A stretch of 16,486 nucleotides of DNA, from the NCBI GenBank assembly GCA_019348475.1, contig JAHWJJ010000031.1:1-16486 (forward strand). The letters are read 5' to 3'. The position numbers were made by a program, and so were the translations under genes. The notes under the pieces were generated by a model. That model was not told where the DNA came from, made no database searches, and saw only the letters and a program-made list of their open reading frames with translations. Below are positions 6,679-14,639 of the stretch, piece by piece. The stretch's first letter is position 1. Every line of letters starts with the position of its first letter. Source of the stretch: Gemmatimonadota bacterium. GTDB lineage: Bacteria > Gemmatimonadota > Gemmatimonadetes > Longimicrobiales > Longimicrobiaceae.

Positions 6679-8760
6679 TCACGCCGCGCTCGACGAGGAC
6701 ACGCGGACCAGGCGGTATTCCGATGGGATGATGTCGGACCGGCCGGTGCACAGCACCACGATGCAGGGAAGCGTGTGGAGCGACCGCGCGAGTGCCCGGG
6801 CCTCGTCCACGCCGAGCTCGTCGAGCGTCCCGTCCAGCACCAGCACCAGGGGCAGCCGCGGCAGCAGGCGGGCGAGGCAGAGCAGCCGTGAAGCGGGCCC
6901 GGGAAGGGTTCCCGGAGAAAGAGGCGTGAGTTCGCCGAGCGGCCTCGTCGCCAGCCAATCGCCCAGGCCCACGCGCGTGCACGCGTCGAGCACGGCCGCC
7001 CTGCCGCACGCGGGATACACGACCTGGAAGTTGTCCAGGATGGTCGCGGCGAGCGGCTCCGCACCCGCCAGCACACCCGCCGCGAGCGTCCGCCGCAGCG
7101 CCTCGTCCACCTGCGCGACCTGGATACCGCCGATGGTCAGCGCTCCATCAGACGGGCGGGCGAGACCGAGCACGAGGTGGGCGAACGCGGTTCTCGCCTC
7201 CGCGTCTCCCAGGACCGCGATCGACTCGCCCGGCGCGGCCTCCACGCTCGTCGGCGACAGGCGCTCGTGCCCGCCGGCCGCATGGCACACCGACCGGCAC
7301 CGCAGCGTTCCATCCGGGTCTCCCGCCGGCTCGCCCGGCCGCGCGGGGTCGGGTACCTCCAGGCACGCGTCCGCCAGCGCGGCGAGGCTCGCCGCCCACG
7401 CGCGAAGCCGGGCGATCTCACCCGCCGCCGCGTGGGTCGCGCCGAGGGCGGCCGTCCCGAGCAGCAGGACGACGACGGCGTCTCCGTGGGCCAGGTCCCC
7501 GGTCACCGCAGCGCTGCCGGTGAGTAGCGCAAGCCCGGCGAAAGCGGCGCCGAGCAGCCCCACGTGCGGCTCTGGCGGCGCGGGCGACGAACCGCCCATG
7601 GCCCCGTGCGCCCCGGCCCGGAGCTCCGCCCAGCGTTCCAGCGCGGGGGTAAGGCCCCCCCCGGCGCGCAGGTCCACCGGTCGCGTGAGGACGGCGCGGC
7701 CCCATTCACGCGCCGCCTGCACGGCGCCGCGCCAGCGCATGGCGCGATGGCGCCACCGCCTGGTGCGCCATCCCGCCCCGGCCGCCACGACCGCGAGCGA
7801 AACGAGCACTCCGAGGCCGACCACCACCGACACCCACAGCGACACGGCGGCGGCGGCGAGGGCGAGCCCCCCCAGCCGAATGCAGCGGAGCGACGGCAGC
7901 CGGGGATTGACCGCCGGATCGAGATCGCCTGCCAGGTGCTCCAGGAAGCGGCTCGTCCTGGAGGCCAGGTACTCCCGCGGCGCATTCGCGGCCATGCGCA
8001 CGAAGCGCTGCGCGAGGAAATCTCCCACCGTACCCGAAAGGACCGTCTCCAGCCTCGCCGCCCGCCGGCTCAGCCCGGCGGCTGCCCCCAGGCAGAGCGC
8101 GGCGACCGCGATCGCCGCGGCGGGATGCAGGGCTCCCGCTTCCATGGCCGCGGTGAACGCGCCGCCCGCCCACCACACCCCCGCCGAAGCGGATGCGCCC
8201 ATTCCAAGCGCCCAGGCGCCGAGGCGCGCGATCCGGGTGCGCTCCCGGCGAACCCACGGCGAGAGGACCGACCACGCGCGGCCCCACTCCGATCCACTCC
8301 CTGATCCCGCGTCCCCTGGCGTGGGCGCCGGCTGATGCTCCGGTTCCAGCACCAGCGCACACCCGCTGTACAGGCGGCCGAGTTCCTCGCAGTCCAGGAG
8401 CACGCGTCCGCCCGCGGGGTCCACGATGGACACGCGGCCGTCGCGAAGCCCCTCGAAAACGACGAAGTGCCCGCGCCGCCAGTGCAGAATGGCGGGCGCG
8501 GGCAGGGCCTGCAGCGTGTCGGGCGGCGCCTCGAACCCCTCGGCTTCGAAGCCGCACGCGTGGGCTGCGGCGCGCAGGCTTTCGAGCGTCGACCCGCCCG
8601 ACGTGTCGCCGACGGCGCGGCGAAGGTGGTTTCGTTCGTACTTCGCCCCGTGGTAGCGAAAGACCATCTCGAGCGCCGCCAGGCCGCAGTCGCTCGCACC
8701 GGTCTGGCGGACGACCGGCACGCGCACCGCGGACTGCGGGGCATTCCGGGATGTGCTCAC
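6679..8760 (-). CDS. C39-peptidase ABC protein (LanT-like) with a degenerate ATPase domain
   Basis: This is the last gene of the lanthipeptide operon, about 693 residues. Residues 12-130 are a C39 leader peptidase: Q19, C25 in SDCGLAALEM, H98 in GHFVVFEG and D114 in SIVDPAGG, so the triad is intact and cutting after the precursor's VAGG is expected. Residues ~165-430 are a hydrophobic, Ala/Gly-rich membrane domain. The C-terminal ~210 residues follow an ABC nucleotide-binding domain in order but not in motif. Walker A is GDAEARTA (518-525, no GKS/T). The Q-loop Gln is gone (VLAGAEPL). The signature is LSPGTLPGP (from 614) instead of LSGGQ. Walker B ends LVLDGTLDEL, with G644 where the catalytic Glu should be. 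The H-loop His is replaced (LCTGRSD). ATP hydrolysis is therefore unlikely. The GTG at 8760 is chosen because GTGA overlaps the upstream stop by 4 nt; another GTG at 8781 is possible. Confidence 0.85.
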   Translation of the reverse strand: MSTSRNAPQSAVRVPVVRQTGASDCGLAALEMVFRYHGAKYERNHLRRAVGDTSGGSTLESLRAAAHACGFEAEGFEAPPDTLQALPAPAILHWRRGHFVVFEGLRDGRVSIVDPAGGRVLLDCEELGRLYSGCALVLEPEHQPAPTPGDAGSGSGSEWGRAWSVLSPWVRRERTRIARLGAWALGMGASASAGVWWAGGAFTAAMEAGALHPAAAIAVAALCLGAAAGLSRRAARLETVLSGTVGDFLAQRFVRMAANAPREYLASRTSRFLEHLAGDLDPAVNPRLPSLRCIRLGGLALAAAAVSLWVSVVVGLGVLVSLAVVAAGAGWRTRRWRHRAMRWRGAVQAAREWGRAVLTRPVDLRAGGGLTPALERWAELRAGAHGAMGGSSPAPPEPHVGLLGAAFAGLALLTGSAAVTGDLAHGDAVVVLLLGTAALGATHAAAGEIARLRAWAASLAALADACLEVPDPARPGEPAGDPDGTLRCRSVCHAAGGHERLSPTSVEAAPGESIAVLGDAEARTAFAHLVLGLARPSDGALTIGGIQVAQVDEALRRTLAAGVLAGAEPLAATILDNFQVVYPACGRAAVLDACTRVGLGDWLATRPLGELTPLSPGTLPGPASRLLCLARLLPRLPLVLVLDGTLDELGVDEARALARSLHTLPCIVVLCTGRSDIIPSEYRLVRVSSSSAA

Positions 8761-9722
8761 CCGATCATCCCGCCGGTCCACCGGTGCGGCAGCCGGAGCA
8801 TCGCCCTGCGCCGTGGATCGCCCCCGCGCAGCACCGCCGTGTACGCGATGCGCAGCGGGAGCCCACAGCCGCTTTCGAGGAGTTCCGCGCTCGTCAGGGG
8901 GCCTTCATCGTCAGGGAGCCGTTCGTAGGGACGAGCGCCGAGCTCCTTCAGCACCTCCCCTGCCGCCCGGCCTCCGCGCACCGCCGCTGCCAGGAGCCGC
9001 ATCCGCGCGCTGGTTTCCCGCCAGTCCGGGAGGCTCATCACGCCCGCGCCGTACAGGAAGTGCAGCAGCCGCACCTGGCTGCTCAGGGCGCGATCGAGGT
9101 TCCGCCCGGCGAGGGGCGCGCGCGGCGCGGGAAGGAGGCTCGCCAGGACCACGGCCTGAAAAGGGTTCAGCGACCGGGGGCTCGCATCGAAGTACGCCCG
9201 CGCGGCGTCCTCGATCCCCCAGGTGCCCGGGCCCCATTCCACCACGTTGACGTACAGCTCCAGGATCCGCCGCTTCTCCAGCACCGCCTCCAGCCGGCGC
9301 GCGAGCAGCACCTCGAACAGCTTGCGCGTTCCCGATCGCTCCTCGGACAGATACAGGTTCCGCGCGAGCTGCTGCGTGATGGTGCTCACCGCCACCGCTC
9401 GTCCCCCGCTGCGCGCGGCGGAATACAGGCGGGCCGCCACCTGGCTCCACCAGATCCCGCGATGCTGAAAGAACGCCGGGTCTTCCGCGCCGACGATCGC
9501 GCAGAGGGCATACGGGGAAAGCTCGGCCACGTCCGTCCAGCGCGCCGCCCCCTGGCCTCCGCCGCGGGGGTCCCCCCGCAGGCGCATGTATGCCGTGGTC
9601 CCCGGCCTCTGGGCGCGGAGCCGCGGGACGTCGCTCCACGCGCCGAAGAAGCCGTGCGGCCCGGGACGTCCGGGTGCGGCGGGCGAAGCGGCCCGCTCGG
9701 GAGATGGCCGCGCCCGGCCCAT
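8757..9722 (-). CDS. Monofunctional GT51 peptidoglycan glycosyltransferase in the lanthipeptide operon
   Basis: The 321-residue protein has every GT51 motif: the catalytic Glu E80 in AEDPAFFQHRG, STITQQLARNL (113-123), R-K-x-x-E with E137, and KRRILELYVN (150-159) followed by EWGPGTWGIEDAARAYF. GT51 enzymes polymerise lipid II into glycan strands on the outer face of the inner membrane. This one resembles MtgA-type enzymes, with no transpeptidase domain. Two oddities: the first 65 residues are Pro/Arg/Gly-rich with no TM helix or signal peptide, whereas MtgA is normally anchored; and about 110 residues of unknown nature follow the domain. The ATG lies 2 nt past the lanB stop and the stop overlaps the next gene's start, so it is firmly embedded in the operon. 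Because lipid II is the usual target of class I lantibiotics, a self-protection or target-related role is plausible but inferred. It could also be an unrelated cell-wall gene captured by the operon. Confidence 0.85.
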   Translation of the reverse strand: MGRARPSPERAASPAAPGRPGPHGFFGAWSDVPRLRAQRPGTTAYMRLRGDPRGGGQGAARWTDVAELSPYALCAIVGAEDPAFFQHRGIWWSQVAARLYSAARSGGRAVAVSTITQQLARNLYLSEERSGTRKLFEVLLARRLEAVLEKRRILELYVNVVEWGPGTWGIEDAARAYFDASPRSLNPFQAVVLASLLPAPRAPLAGRNLDRALSSQVRLLHFLYGAGVMSLPDWRETSARMRLLAAAVRGGRAAGEVLKELGARPYERLPDDEGPLTSAELLESGCGLPLRIAYTAVLRGGDPRRRAMLRLPHRWTGGMIG

Positions 9723-9724
9723 CG

Positions 9725-12700
9725 TCAGGCTCGCGATGCCGAACGCGCCCGCCCGACGATGCTGCGATACGCGCGGTGCAGCCGGTCGTACAGGATGGGT
9801 TCGGCGTTCACTCCATCCGCCAGCGTGCGATTCACCCACATGTGGCTCAGGCTGAGCAGAACGTCTTCGAGCGGCGTCTGCAGGGCGCCCGCGGCCTCCA
9901 GTTCCCGAAGCCGGGTCAGCAGCGGCCGCATCGCGGCCGAGCGGCCGGCGAGGAAGGCCTCCACCGCGCGGGCCGCGGCGTCTCCGGCATCCGCCGCAAG
10001 CACCCGCATGACCAGGGGCCGGCACTGGCGAAACTCCATGCTCCGGGCGTGGCGCGTCGCGGAAGGAACCTGGCCGATCGCTCGCTCCAGCAGGGCGATC
10101 CGGCCCTCCACCGAAAGACCGGCATCCGCGAACAGCCGGTCGATGCCGGCCAGGACGATGAGGTCGCGGGGCGTTTCCCGCAGGAGCGAGGCACCGCCTG
10201 CGCCCGCCGCCAGGGTGAGGGCGGCGTCGCTGTCCACGGCGAAGACGCCCTCGGCGACGCCGATGGTCTCCGGCCCGCCGTAGCGTTCCACCTCGGGAAG
10301 GTAGGTGTCGAAAACCAGCCGGGCCAGCCTTCCCGAAGCGATCGCGGGGCCCGCCGCCGCCCCGACCAGTTCGAACAGCCGCGGTACCGCCCTGGGATCC
10401 GCCCGAAAGCGAAGGCGGATGTGGAACTCCGGGTCCGCGTAGCGCAGGAAGAACCAGCCGTGCACGGCCAGCTCGGACCTGGCCTTCCACACCAGGGGCG
10501 CAACGATGTCACGGAGGACCTGTTCCGCGCTGCCCCTCCCGCAATACAGCTTCGCGTAGAGCCATTCGGAACCGGGAGGGTGCGCGCGGACCGCGGGCCG
10601 CGCGCCGGCCCCTGCCGCCGCCGGCACGTGCGCGGCGCTCGTCCGCTCGCCCGGGTCGGGCAGGGCGCTCCGCACCAGCGGGATGATGACCTCGTTCGTA
10701 AAGCTCCCCTCCGGCCCCTGGGCGCAGAAGGCGCCGGGCTCCAGCAGGGATTCGATCACCGTCGCGCTCTGCCGGCCCTTGAGCAGCCTCGCGAACATCA
10801 CGGCGCTGACCGGATTCTCGAAGTCGACGGGGAGGCGGTTGTCGGCGTCGGAGACGAGGGCGAAGCGCGGAATCCCGCGCTCCGCGCGCCATGCCTGCAC
10901 GGCGTGGTGGTCGGACCGGCTTCCGGCCTCGGCGAGCTGCTTTGCGTCACGCGGCGACAGGTTCCACGTGGCGCTGCTCAGAACCAGCCGGCCTCGCGTG
11001 ACCCGCGGCAGAAAGGAAGCCGTCCCCTGCGCCCCCCAGGTCCAGTACGTGGTGGTCTGCTGCATGTGGTCCTGGAGCATGCAGAGGAACCGGTACACGG
11101 GAAGCTCGTGGTCGCCGTGATAATTGTGCGCGGTGCTGAGCCGTGGGTGCACGTCGCGGCCGAGCCGTGCCGAGCGCAGCCTCACGCGCCCGCGCCTGAC
11201 GGATACGCGAAGGTCCGCCAAGTCGATCTGGCACTCGGCGGCCGCCCCGCCACGCCCCAGATACGAAAGCTCGTGGGCCCGCAGCACGGGGCGCGCGATC
11301 ACGTTGCCCACCCGGCCCTGCGGCAGATGAATGATCTCGGCGAAGACTGCATCGGGCCGAAGCGCCTCCTCGGCGGCCAGGTACGCCCGGACCCTGCCTT
11401 CGAGGTCCTCGTCCAGATGCGCGAATCGCCCCAGCAGGCGTGCGCCGGACGTGCCGGAGACGTGGTTCACGACGAGCTGGTACTCGCCTCGATCCACCGC
11501 CTCGCTGCTCGCCGCCACGATGGCTCCGAAGAACGCGAGTGCATCGGGAACGGTGCGCGCGTCGGACGACCGCAGCCGCTCCACGTCCTCGTCGGTCAGT
11601 TCCACCTCCATCGCCCGAGCGTACGCGGCCCGGCACCGCAGCTCCGACAGGACGCCTTCGCGCCGGTTCCGCGCCTCCGTCACCCGCCGCATCACCCCGT
11701 CGTCCGCGCTCGCGCTGGGCATGCCGATGCCCACTTCGTCGTCGAGCGCCTCGAGCAGGGGCACCTCGCGCGTCTCGTATCGTGCCTCGAAGCGCGCGGC
11801 GAACGCGGCAAGGGGGTCGTAGGTGGGAATGATCCGGGGCAGCAGCTCGGCCGCGGCGACGGCATCCTCCACCACCATGCGGCCGATGGAGGCCGAGGCC
11901 GCCGGCTTGTAAAGATCCACCTGGAGGATCTTGGCCTCGTCGACGGGCACCTGCAGCTGGCGCAGCGGCGCCACGGCGGCGCCGTAATCCGGGAGGCCGC
12001 CCACGCCGCCCGCGTCGATGTCCCGCAGGCGGGCGCACACGTCCCGCAGCGCGGCGCTAACCAGGGGGGCGCACGCCGCCGCCTCGAGCGACTCCGCCAT
12101 CGCGGCGCCGGGATCTCCTCCGGATACGATCGGGTCCAGCTCAGGTACCAGGAGCTGCGCATCCAGCAGCTCGGCGATAAACCCCTCCACTTCGTCGTCG
12201 GCGTATCCCTCGGCCAGGAGAGGCTCGGCCAGCTCCCGGAACGACGCTCCATTCCGCGCGCGGGCCAGCGCGTCGAGAATCTCCGGTGTCGGGTCGGCGG
12301 CCGTGAGCTCGTAGTTCCTCACCCGCCCGGAGTATCGCGTCTCCACGTAGTGCAGACGCCCGCCCAGAAGGGCCGCGCTCGTGTTGGTGCGGAGCGGCAC
12401 CCGGCGGCGGCAGTCGGCGTCGGTGCCCAGGACGCGCGACAGCTCCGCCAGGTGGTCCATGCCGATCCGCGTCTTTCGCGTGTACTCCGCCCGCGCGCCC
12501 AGCCGCAGCTGGGTCCGGTCCGCGACGTCGACGGTGCTGCACCCCGCGAAGAGACCGAACGGCGTGCACCGGTACGTCGCGCGGGCGAAGTACCGCACCA
12601 GCGAATACAGCAGGCGATCAGCGTCGATCCTGCGCGATCCCGTGAGCCAGGCGTCGATCTCGTCGGACAGCGCCACGGATGCCACGCGGATGGCCTCGCG

Positions 12701-12910
12701 AAACGCCGGCTGGTCCACGATGCCGCGCATGACGTCCAGCGGCGCCGCCGGATCGGCGCTCCCGGCGGCGGAATCCGCGGAGACTGCCTCCCTCGTTCGG
12801 CGTGACCAGTCGAAGAAGTCGTCGATGGCAAGAAGGGGCGTGCGCAGGACCGCGAACCCGGCGTCCACCAGGGGCGCGGTCTGAGCTCCCGAGGAGGGTG
12901 GCGTGGGCAT
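9725..12910 (-). CDS. lanB: Full-length LanB lanthipeptide dehydratase
   Basis: At 1,061 residues this has the length of classical LanB (NisB about 993). The N-terminal glutamylation domain carries the family hallmark YRCTPFGLFAG (113-123) and, further on, PTYDPLAAFAARFEARYE with the VPLLEALDDEVGIG segment. The C-terminal SpaB_C/elimination domain starts near residue 781 (SEWLYAKLYCG) and includes FFLRYADPEFHIRLRF (about 818-833) and SLSHMWVNRTL near 1,020, which align with the elimination-site Arg and His of NisB. LanB uses glutamyl-tRNA to activate Ser/Thr of the precursor and eliminates glutamate to give dehydroalanine/dehydrobutyrine. It acts in the cytoplasm with LanC. The ATG at 12910 has GAGGA overlapping the lanC stop codon, with a 9-nt intergenic gap, which indicates translational coupling. 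Split LanBs of thiopeptide clusters are excluded, as both domains are fused. Confidence 0.96.
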   Translation of the reverse strand: MPTPPSSGAQTAPLVDAGFAVLRTPLLAIDDFFDWSRRTREAVSADSAAGSADPAAPLDVMRGIVDQPAFREAIRVASVALSDEIDAWLTGSRRIDADRLLYSLVRYFARATYRCTPFGLFAGCSTVDVADRTQLRLGARAEYTRKTRIGMDHLAELSRVLGTDADCRRRVPLRTNTSAALLGGRLHYVETRYSGRVRNYELTAADPTPEILDALARARNGASFRELAEPLLAEGYADDEVEGFIAELLDAQLLVPELDPIVSGGDPGAAMAESLEAAACAPLVSAALRDVCARLRDIDAGGVGGLPDYGAAVAPLRQLQVPVDEAKILQVDLYKPAASASIGRMVVEDAVAAAELLPRIIPTYDPLAAFAARFEARYETREVPLLEALDDEVGIGMPSASADDGVMRRVTEARNRREGVLSELRCRAAYARAMEVELTDEDVERLRSSDARTVPDALAFFGAIVAASSEAVDRGEYQLVVNHVSGTSGARLLGRFAHLDEDLEGRVRAYLAAEEALRPDAVFAEIIHLPQGRVGNVIARPVLRAHELSYLGRGGAAAECQIDLADLRVSVRRGRVRLRSARLGRDVHPRLSTAHNYHGDHELPVYRFLCMLQDHMQQTTTYWTWGAQGTASFLPRVTRGRLVLSSATWNLSPRDAKQLAEAGSRSDHHAVQAWRAERGIPRFALVSDADNRLPVDFENPVSAVMFARLLKGRQSATVIESLLEPGAFCAQGPEGSFTNEVIIPLVRSALPDPGERTSAAHVPAAAGAGARPAVRAHPPGSEWLYAKLYCGRGSAEQVLRDIVAPLVWKARSELAVHGWFFLRYADPEFHIRLRFRADPRAVPRLFELVGAAAGPAIASGRLARLVFDTYLPEVERYGGPETIGVAEGVFAVDSDAALTLAAGAGGASLLRETPRDLIVLAGIDRLFADAGLSVEGRIALLERAIGQVPSATRHARSMEFRQCRPLVMRVLAADAGDAAARAVEAFLAGRSAAMRPLLTRLRELEAAGALQTPLEDVLLSLSHMWVNRTLADGVNAEPILYDRLHRAYRSIVGRARSASRA

Positions 12911-12919
12911 CCAGCGTCC

Positions 12920-14158
12920 TCAGCTCAGAAGCAGCAGCCGGTCCCACGACCGGTCGCCGTCCGGGTGCAGGGCGTTGAGCAGCGATAACCCCACTCCCGC
13001 CGCACCCTGCAGGAACGACGCATCCGGCTGGATCTGGGGAGTGCCTTCATGCCACCGGGCGAAGTAGAAACCCGCCACTCCCTCGCCCGGCAGCCGCATG
13101 TTCATCGTGGTGGCATGCCACGCGTCGGCGCGAAGCCGCAGCTGCTCGTCGTCCAGGGCACGGCCCAGGATTCCGAACAGGTGTCCCAGCCCCGCCGATC
13201 CGTGGCACAGCGAGGTGTCGACGACGGTGTGGCGCTCCGACTCGGCCAGGGCAGCGGCCCGGCGTGCCGTGCGGTGGACCCCGCGGAGCAGCTCGCCGTC
13301 CGCCAGCGCTCGCGACGCCAGGAGGAGCGCCACGGCGATCCCGGGGTCGCCGTAGCACCACGCCGCGCGATGCCGGAGCGGCGTTCGCGGCGCGCGCGGG
13401 TCCACCATCACGCCGTAGGCGCCCCGTTCCCCTTCGGGACGCTCCAGCCCCATCAGCCAGCGGACCGATTCCCGGAGCATCTCCTCCGCCGGCTGCCGGT
13501 CCTGGCCGTGAAGGAGCGCCAGCGCCAGGAACGCGATCACCCCGGGAACGCCGTGCGCCAGGCCGAGGTCGTACTTTCCGTCGGGGAGCGAGTCGCGCTG
13601 GGTAGACGGAACCAGCTCGGGTCTGGTGAACCAGCGCATGCCGCGCTCGTCCCGCTCGCCGGTGGCCTCGAGCCTCGCGATCACCCGCCGCAGGCCTTCC
13701 GCGGCGGCGGGTGCGGGCAAACGTTCCAGGAAATAGGTCCCCAGCCCTACGGCACCGCTGATCAGGTCGTAGGGCGGGGTGACGTCGTCGCTCACGGAGT
13801 CGATCAGCAGGTCGTCGATGCTTTCGAAATCGAGTGCGTCCTCCGCGCCACCGATCCGCTCCATGTGGGCAAGAGGCCAGGCCATGCCGGCAATCCCGCC
13901 GTAGAGGTACGGCTGCATGGGCACCTCGGCGATGAACTCGGCGCAGATTTCCGCCGCCTCGCTCGCGGCATTCCGGTACTTCGCGTCGCCGGAAACGCGG
14001 CTCAGGTGAGCGAGGAACAGCGCGGCCGCGGGAGGGATCTCCATCGAAGGGCGGCCGCCGGCGCGCATCAACGCCAGAAGCGCCTGCGCGATGTCGGTAA
14101 TGGCGGGCGCAAGTGCCGTGCGGTCCAGCGGCCGGTGCAAGGCGGTCGGAACGGTCAT
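12920..14158 (-). CDS. lanC: LanC-type lanthionine synthetase (cyclase)
   Basis: From the ATG at 14158 the protein is 412 residues, matching NisC (414). It shows the repeated G-x-x-G alpha-toroid motifs (LYGGIAGMAW, LISGAVGLGTYF, LAHGVPGVIAF, WCYGDPGIA, LCHGSAGLGHLFG, LQGAAGVGLSLL). The zinc ligands are C268, C318 and H319, and H202 sits at the catalytic-His position. LanC activates precursor Cys thiolates on Zn2+ for Michael addition to dehydro-residues, forming (methyl)lanthionine rings. The frame stays open upstream to a GTG at 14281, but that codon lies inside the intercistronic hairpin (14264-14291) and the extra 41 residues do not look like LanC, so the ATG is preferred even though its Shine-Dalgarno sequence is weak. 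The gene sits between the precursor (147-bp gap) and lanB (9-nt gap). Stoichiometry is likely set by the hairpin, with precursor more abundant than cyclase. Confidence 0.95.
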   Translation of the reverse strand: MTVPTALHRPLDRTALAPAITDIAQALLALMRAGGRPSMEIPPAAALFLAHLSRVSGDAKYRNAASEAAEICAEFIAEVPMQPYLYGGIAGMAWPLAHMERIGGAEDALDFESIDDLLIDSVSDDVTPPYDLISGAVGLGTYFLERLPAPAAAEGLRRVIARLEATGERDERGMRWFTRPELVPSTQRDSLPDGKYDLGLAHGVPGVIAFLALALLHGQDRQPAEEMLRESVRWLMGLERPEGERGAYGVMVDPRAPRTPLRHRAAWCYGDPGIAVALLLASRALADGELLRGVHRTARRAAALAESERHTVVDTSLCHGSAGLGHLFGILGRALDDEQLRLRADAWHATTMNMRLPGEGVAGFYFARWHEGTPQIQPDASFLQGAAGVGLSLLNALHPDGDRSWDRLLLLS

Positions 14159-14263
14159 GTAGCGGGGCTCGGGGCAGGGATCAGCGGGATTGTGGACGAG
14201 CACGCAAGCGAGGTTCGTTTCAACCAGCCCGGGTATTCGGGTTCCGGCCTCCAGGTGCAGGTG

Positions 14264-14291
14264 CTGCCGCCGGGATGGCACCCGACGGCAG
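14264..14291 (-). terminator. Intercistronic hairpin between precursor and lanC (partial terminator / stabiliser)
   Basis: CTGCCG (14264-14269) pairs with CGGCAG (14286-14291) and CGGG (14271-14274) with CCCG (14281-14284), separated by one C/A mismatch, with a 6-nt loop. On the transcribed minus strand it starts 14 nt after the precursor stop. It has no T-tract, as expected for a read-through element. Comparable inverted repeats after the structural gene are known in lantibiotic operons (for example nisA) and limit expression of downstream genes. Confidence 0.6.
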
Positions 14292-14305
14292 CCCCTTGCG
14301 CGACG

Positions 14306-14596
14306 TCAGCAGGTGCAGGTCACGGTGCAGTCGCAGGTGCAGCCGGGCTCGCTTTCGCACGAGCCCTCGCACGTCCACCAGCAGCTGTACTCGTGGGTCG
14401 AGGGCTCGCAGGTCTGTCCCCAATCCACCGTGTAGACGCATCCCGCCCACGTGCACGGCTCTGCGCTGTATCCCGTACCGCCCGCCACCTGCCGCAAGGT
14501 CCGCGCTCCCAGCTGCCGCAGCGTTTCGCGCGCGACCTGCAGCTTGCGGCGCGGGGGGGGAGATCCGTCGGTGGTGCTTTGCTCCAGGTGATCCAT
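14306..14596 (-). CDS. lanA: Class I lanthipeptide precursor with VAGG leader and 11-Cys core
   Basis: This 96-residue precursor heads the operon. The leader (1-40) contains RKLQVARETLRQLG and ends TLRQVAGG, the K-L-x-x-x-x-E-T-L...V-A-G-G pattern of double-glycine class I leaders that C39 proteases cut. The core (41-96) has 11 Cys (48, 53, 63, 72, 76, 80, 86, 88, 90, 94, 96) and 15 Ser/Thr. Seven Cys directly follow a Ser/Thr, and SCWWTCEGSC (71-80) has a four-residue period, so the Cys-proximal C-terminal half could be densely bridged. It should be dehydrated by LanB, cyclised by LanC and trimmed by the C39 domain encoded in the same operon. The ATG at 14596 has a strong GGAGG five bases ahead. 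The frame is open further up, and an ATG at 14737 lies only a few bases past the predicted transcription start, so a leaderless longer form (143 aa) is a less likely alternative. Confidence 0.9.
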   Translation of the reverse strand: MDHLEQSTTDGSPPPRRKLQVARETLRQLGARTLRQVAGGTGYSAEPCTWAGCVYTVDWGQTCEPSTHEYSCWWTCEGSCESEPGCTCDCTVTCTC

Positions 14597-14625
14597 GAGA
14601 TCCTCCAAGGGGAAGGTGGCCGGCA

Positions 14626-14639
14626 CCCCCGGCCGGGGG
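14626..14639. promoter_or_regulatory. 14-bp GC palindrome in the precursor 5' leader
   Basis: CCCCCGGCCGGGGG is a perfect palindrome lying 30-43 bp upstream of the precursor ATG and inside the predicted ~145-nt 5' untranslated region. It could be an operator half-site pair or a short RNA hairpin that tunes translation. In DNA this GC-rich it may also be chance. Confidence 0.3.

Noticed and set aside
5987..8335. A plus-strand open frame of about 780 codons spanning the end of the GT84 gene and the C39/ABC gene
   Set aside because: It crosses two well-supported genes on different strands, is low-complexity in composition and has no recognisable motif.
8760..8781. Alternative GTG start at 8781 for the C39/ABC protein
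   Set aside because: It adds seven Arg/Asp-rich residues and overlaps the GT51 gene by 25 nt. The GTG at 8760 gives the usual 4-nt GTGA overlap.
9590..12805. A plus-strand open frame of more than 1,000 codons
   Set aside because: It lies exactly antisense to lanB and encodes Arg/Gly/His/Pro-rich sequence with no domain. Long antisense frames are expected opposite high-GC3 genes.
14159..14281. N-terminal extension of LanC from the GTG at 14281
   Set aside because: The GTG sits inside the intercistronic hairpin, the added residues do not match LanC, and the ATG at 14158 gives the typical length.
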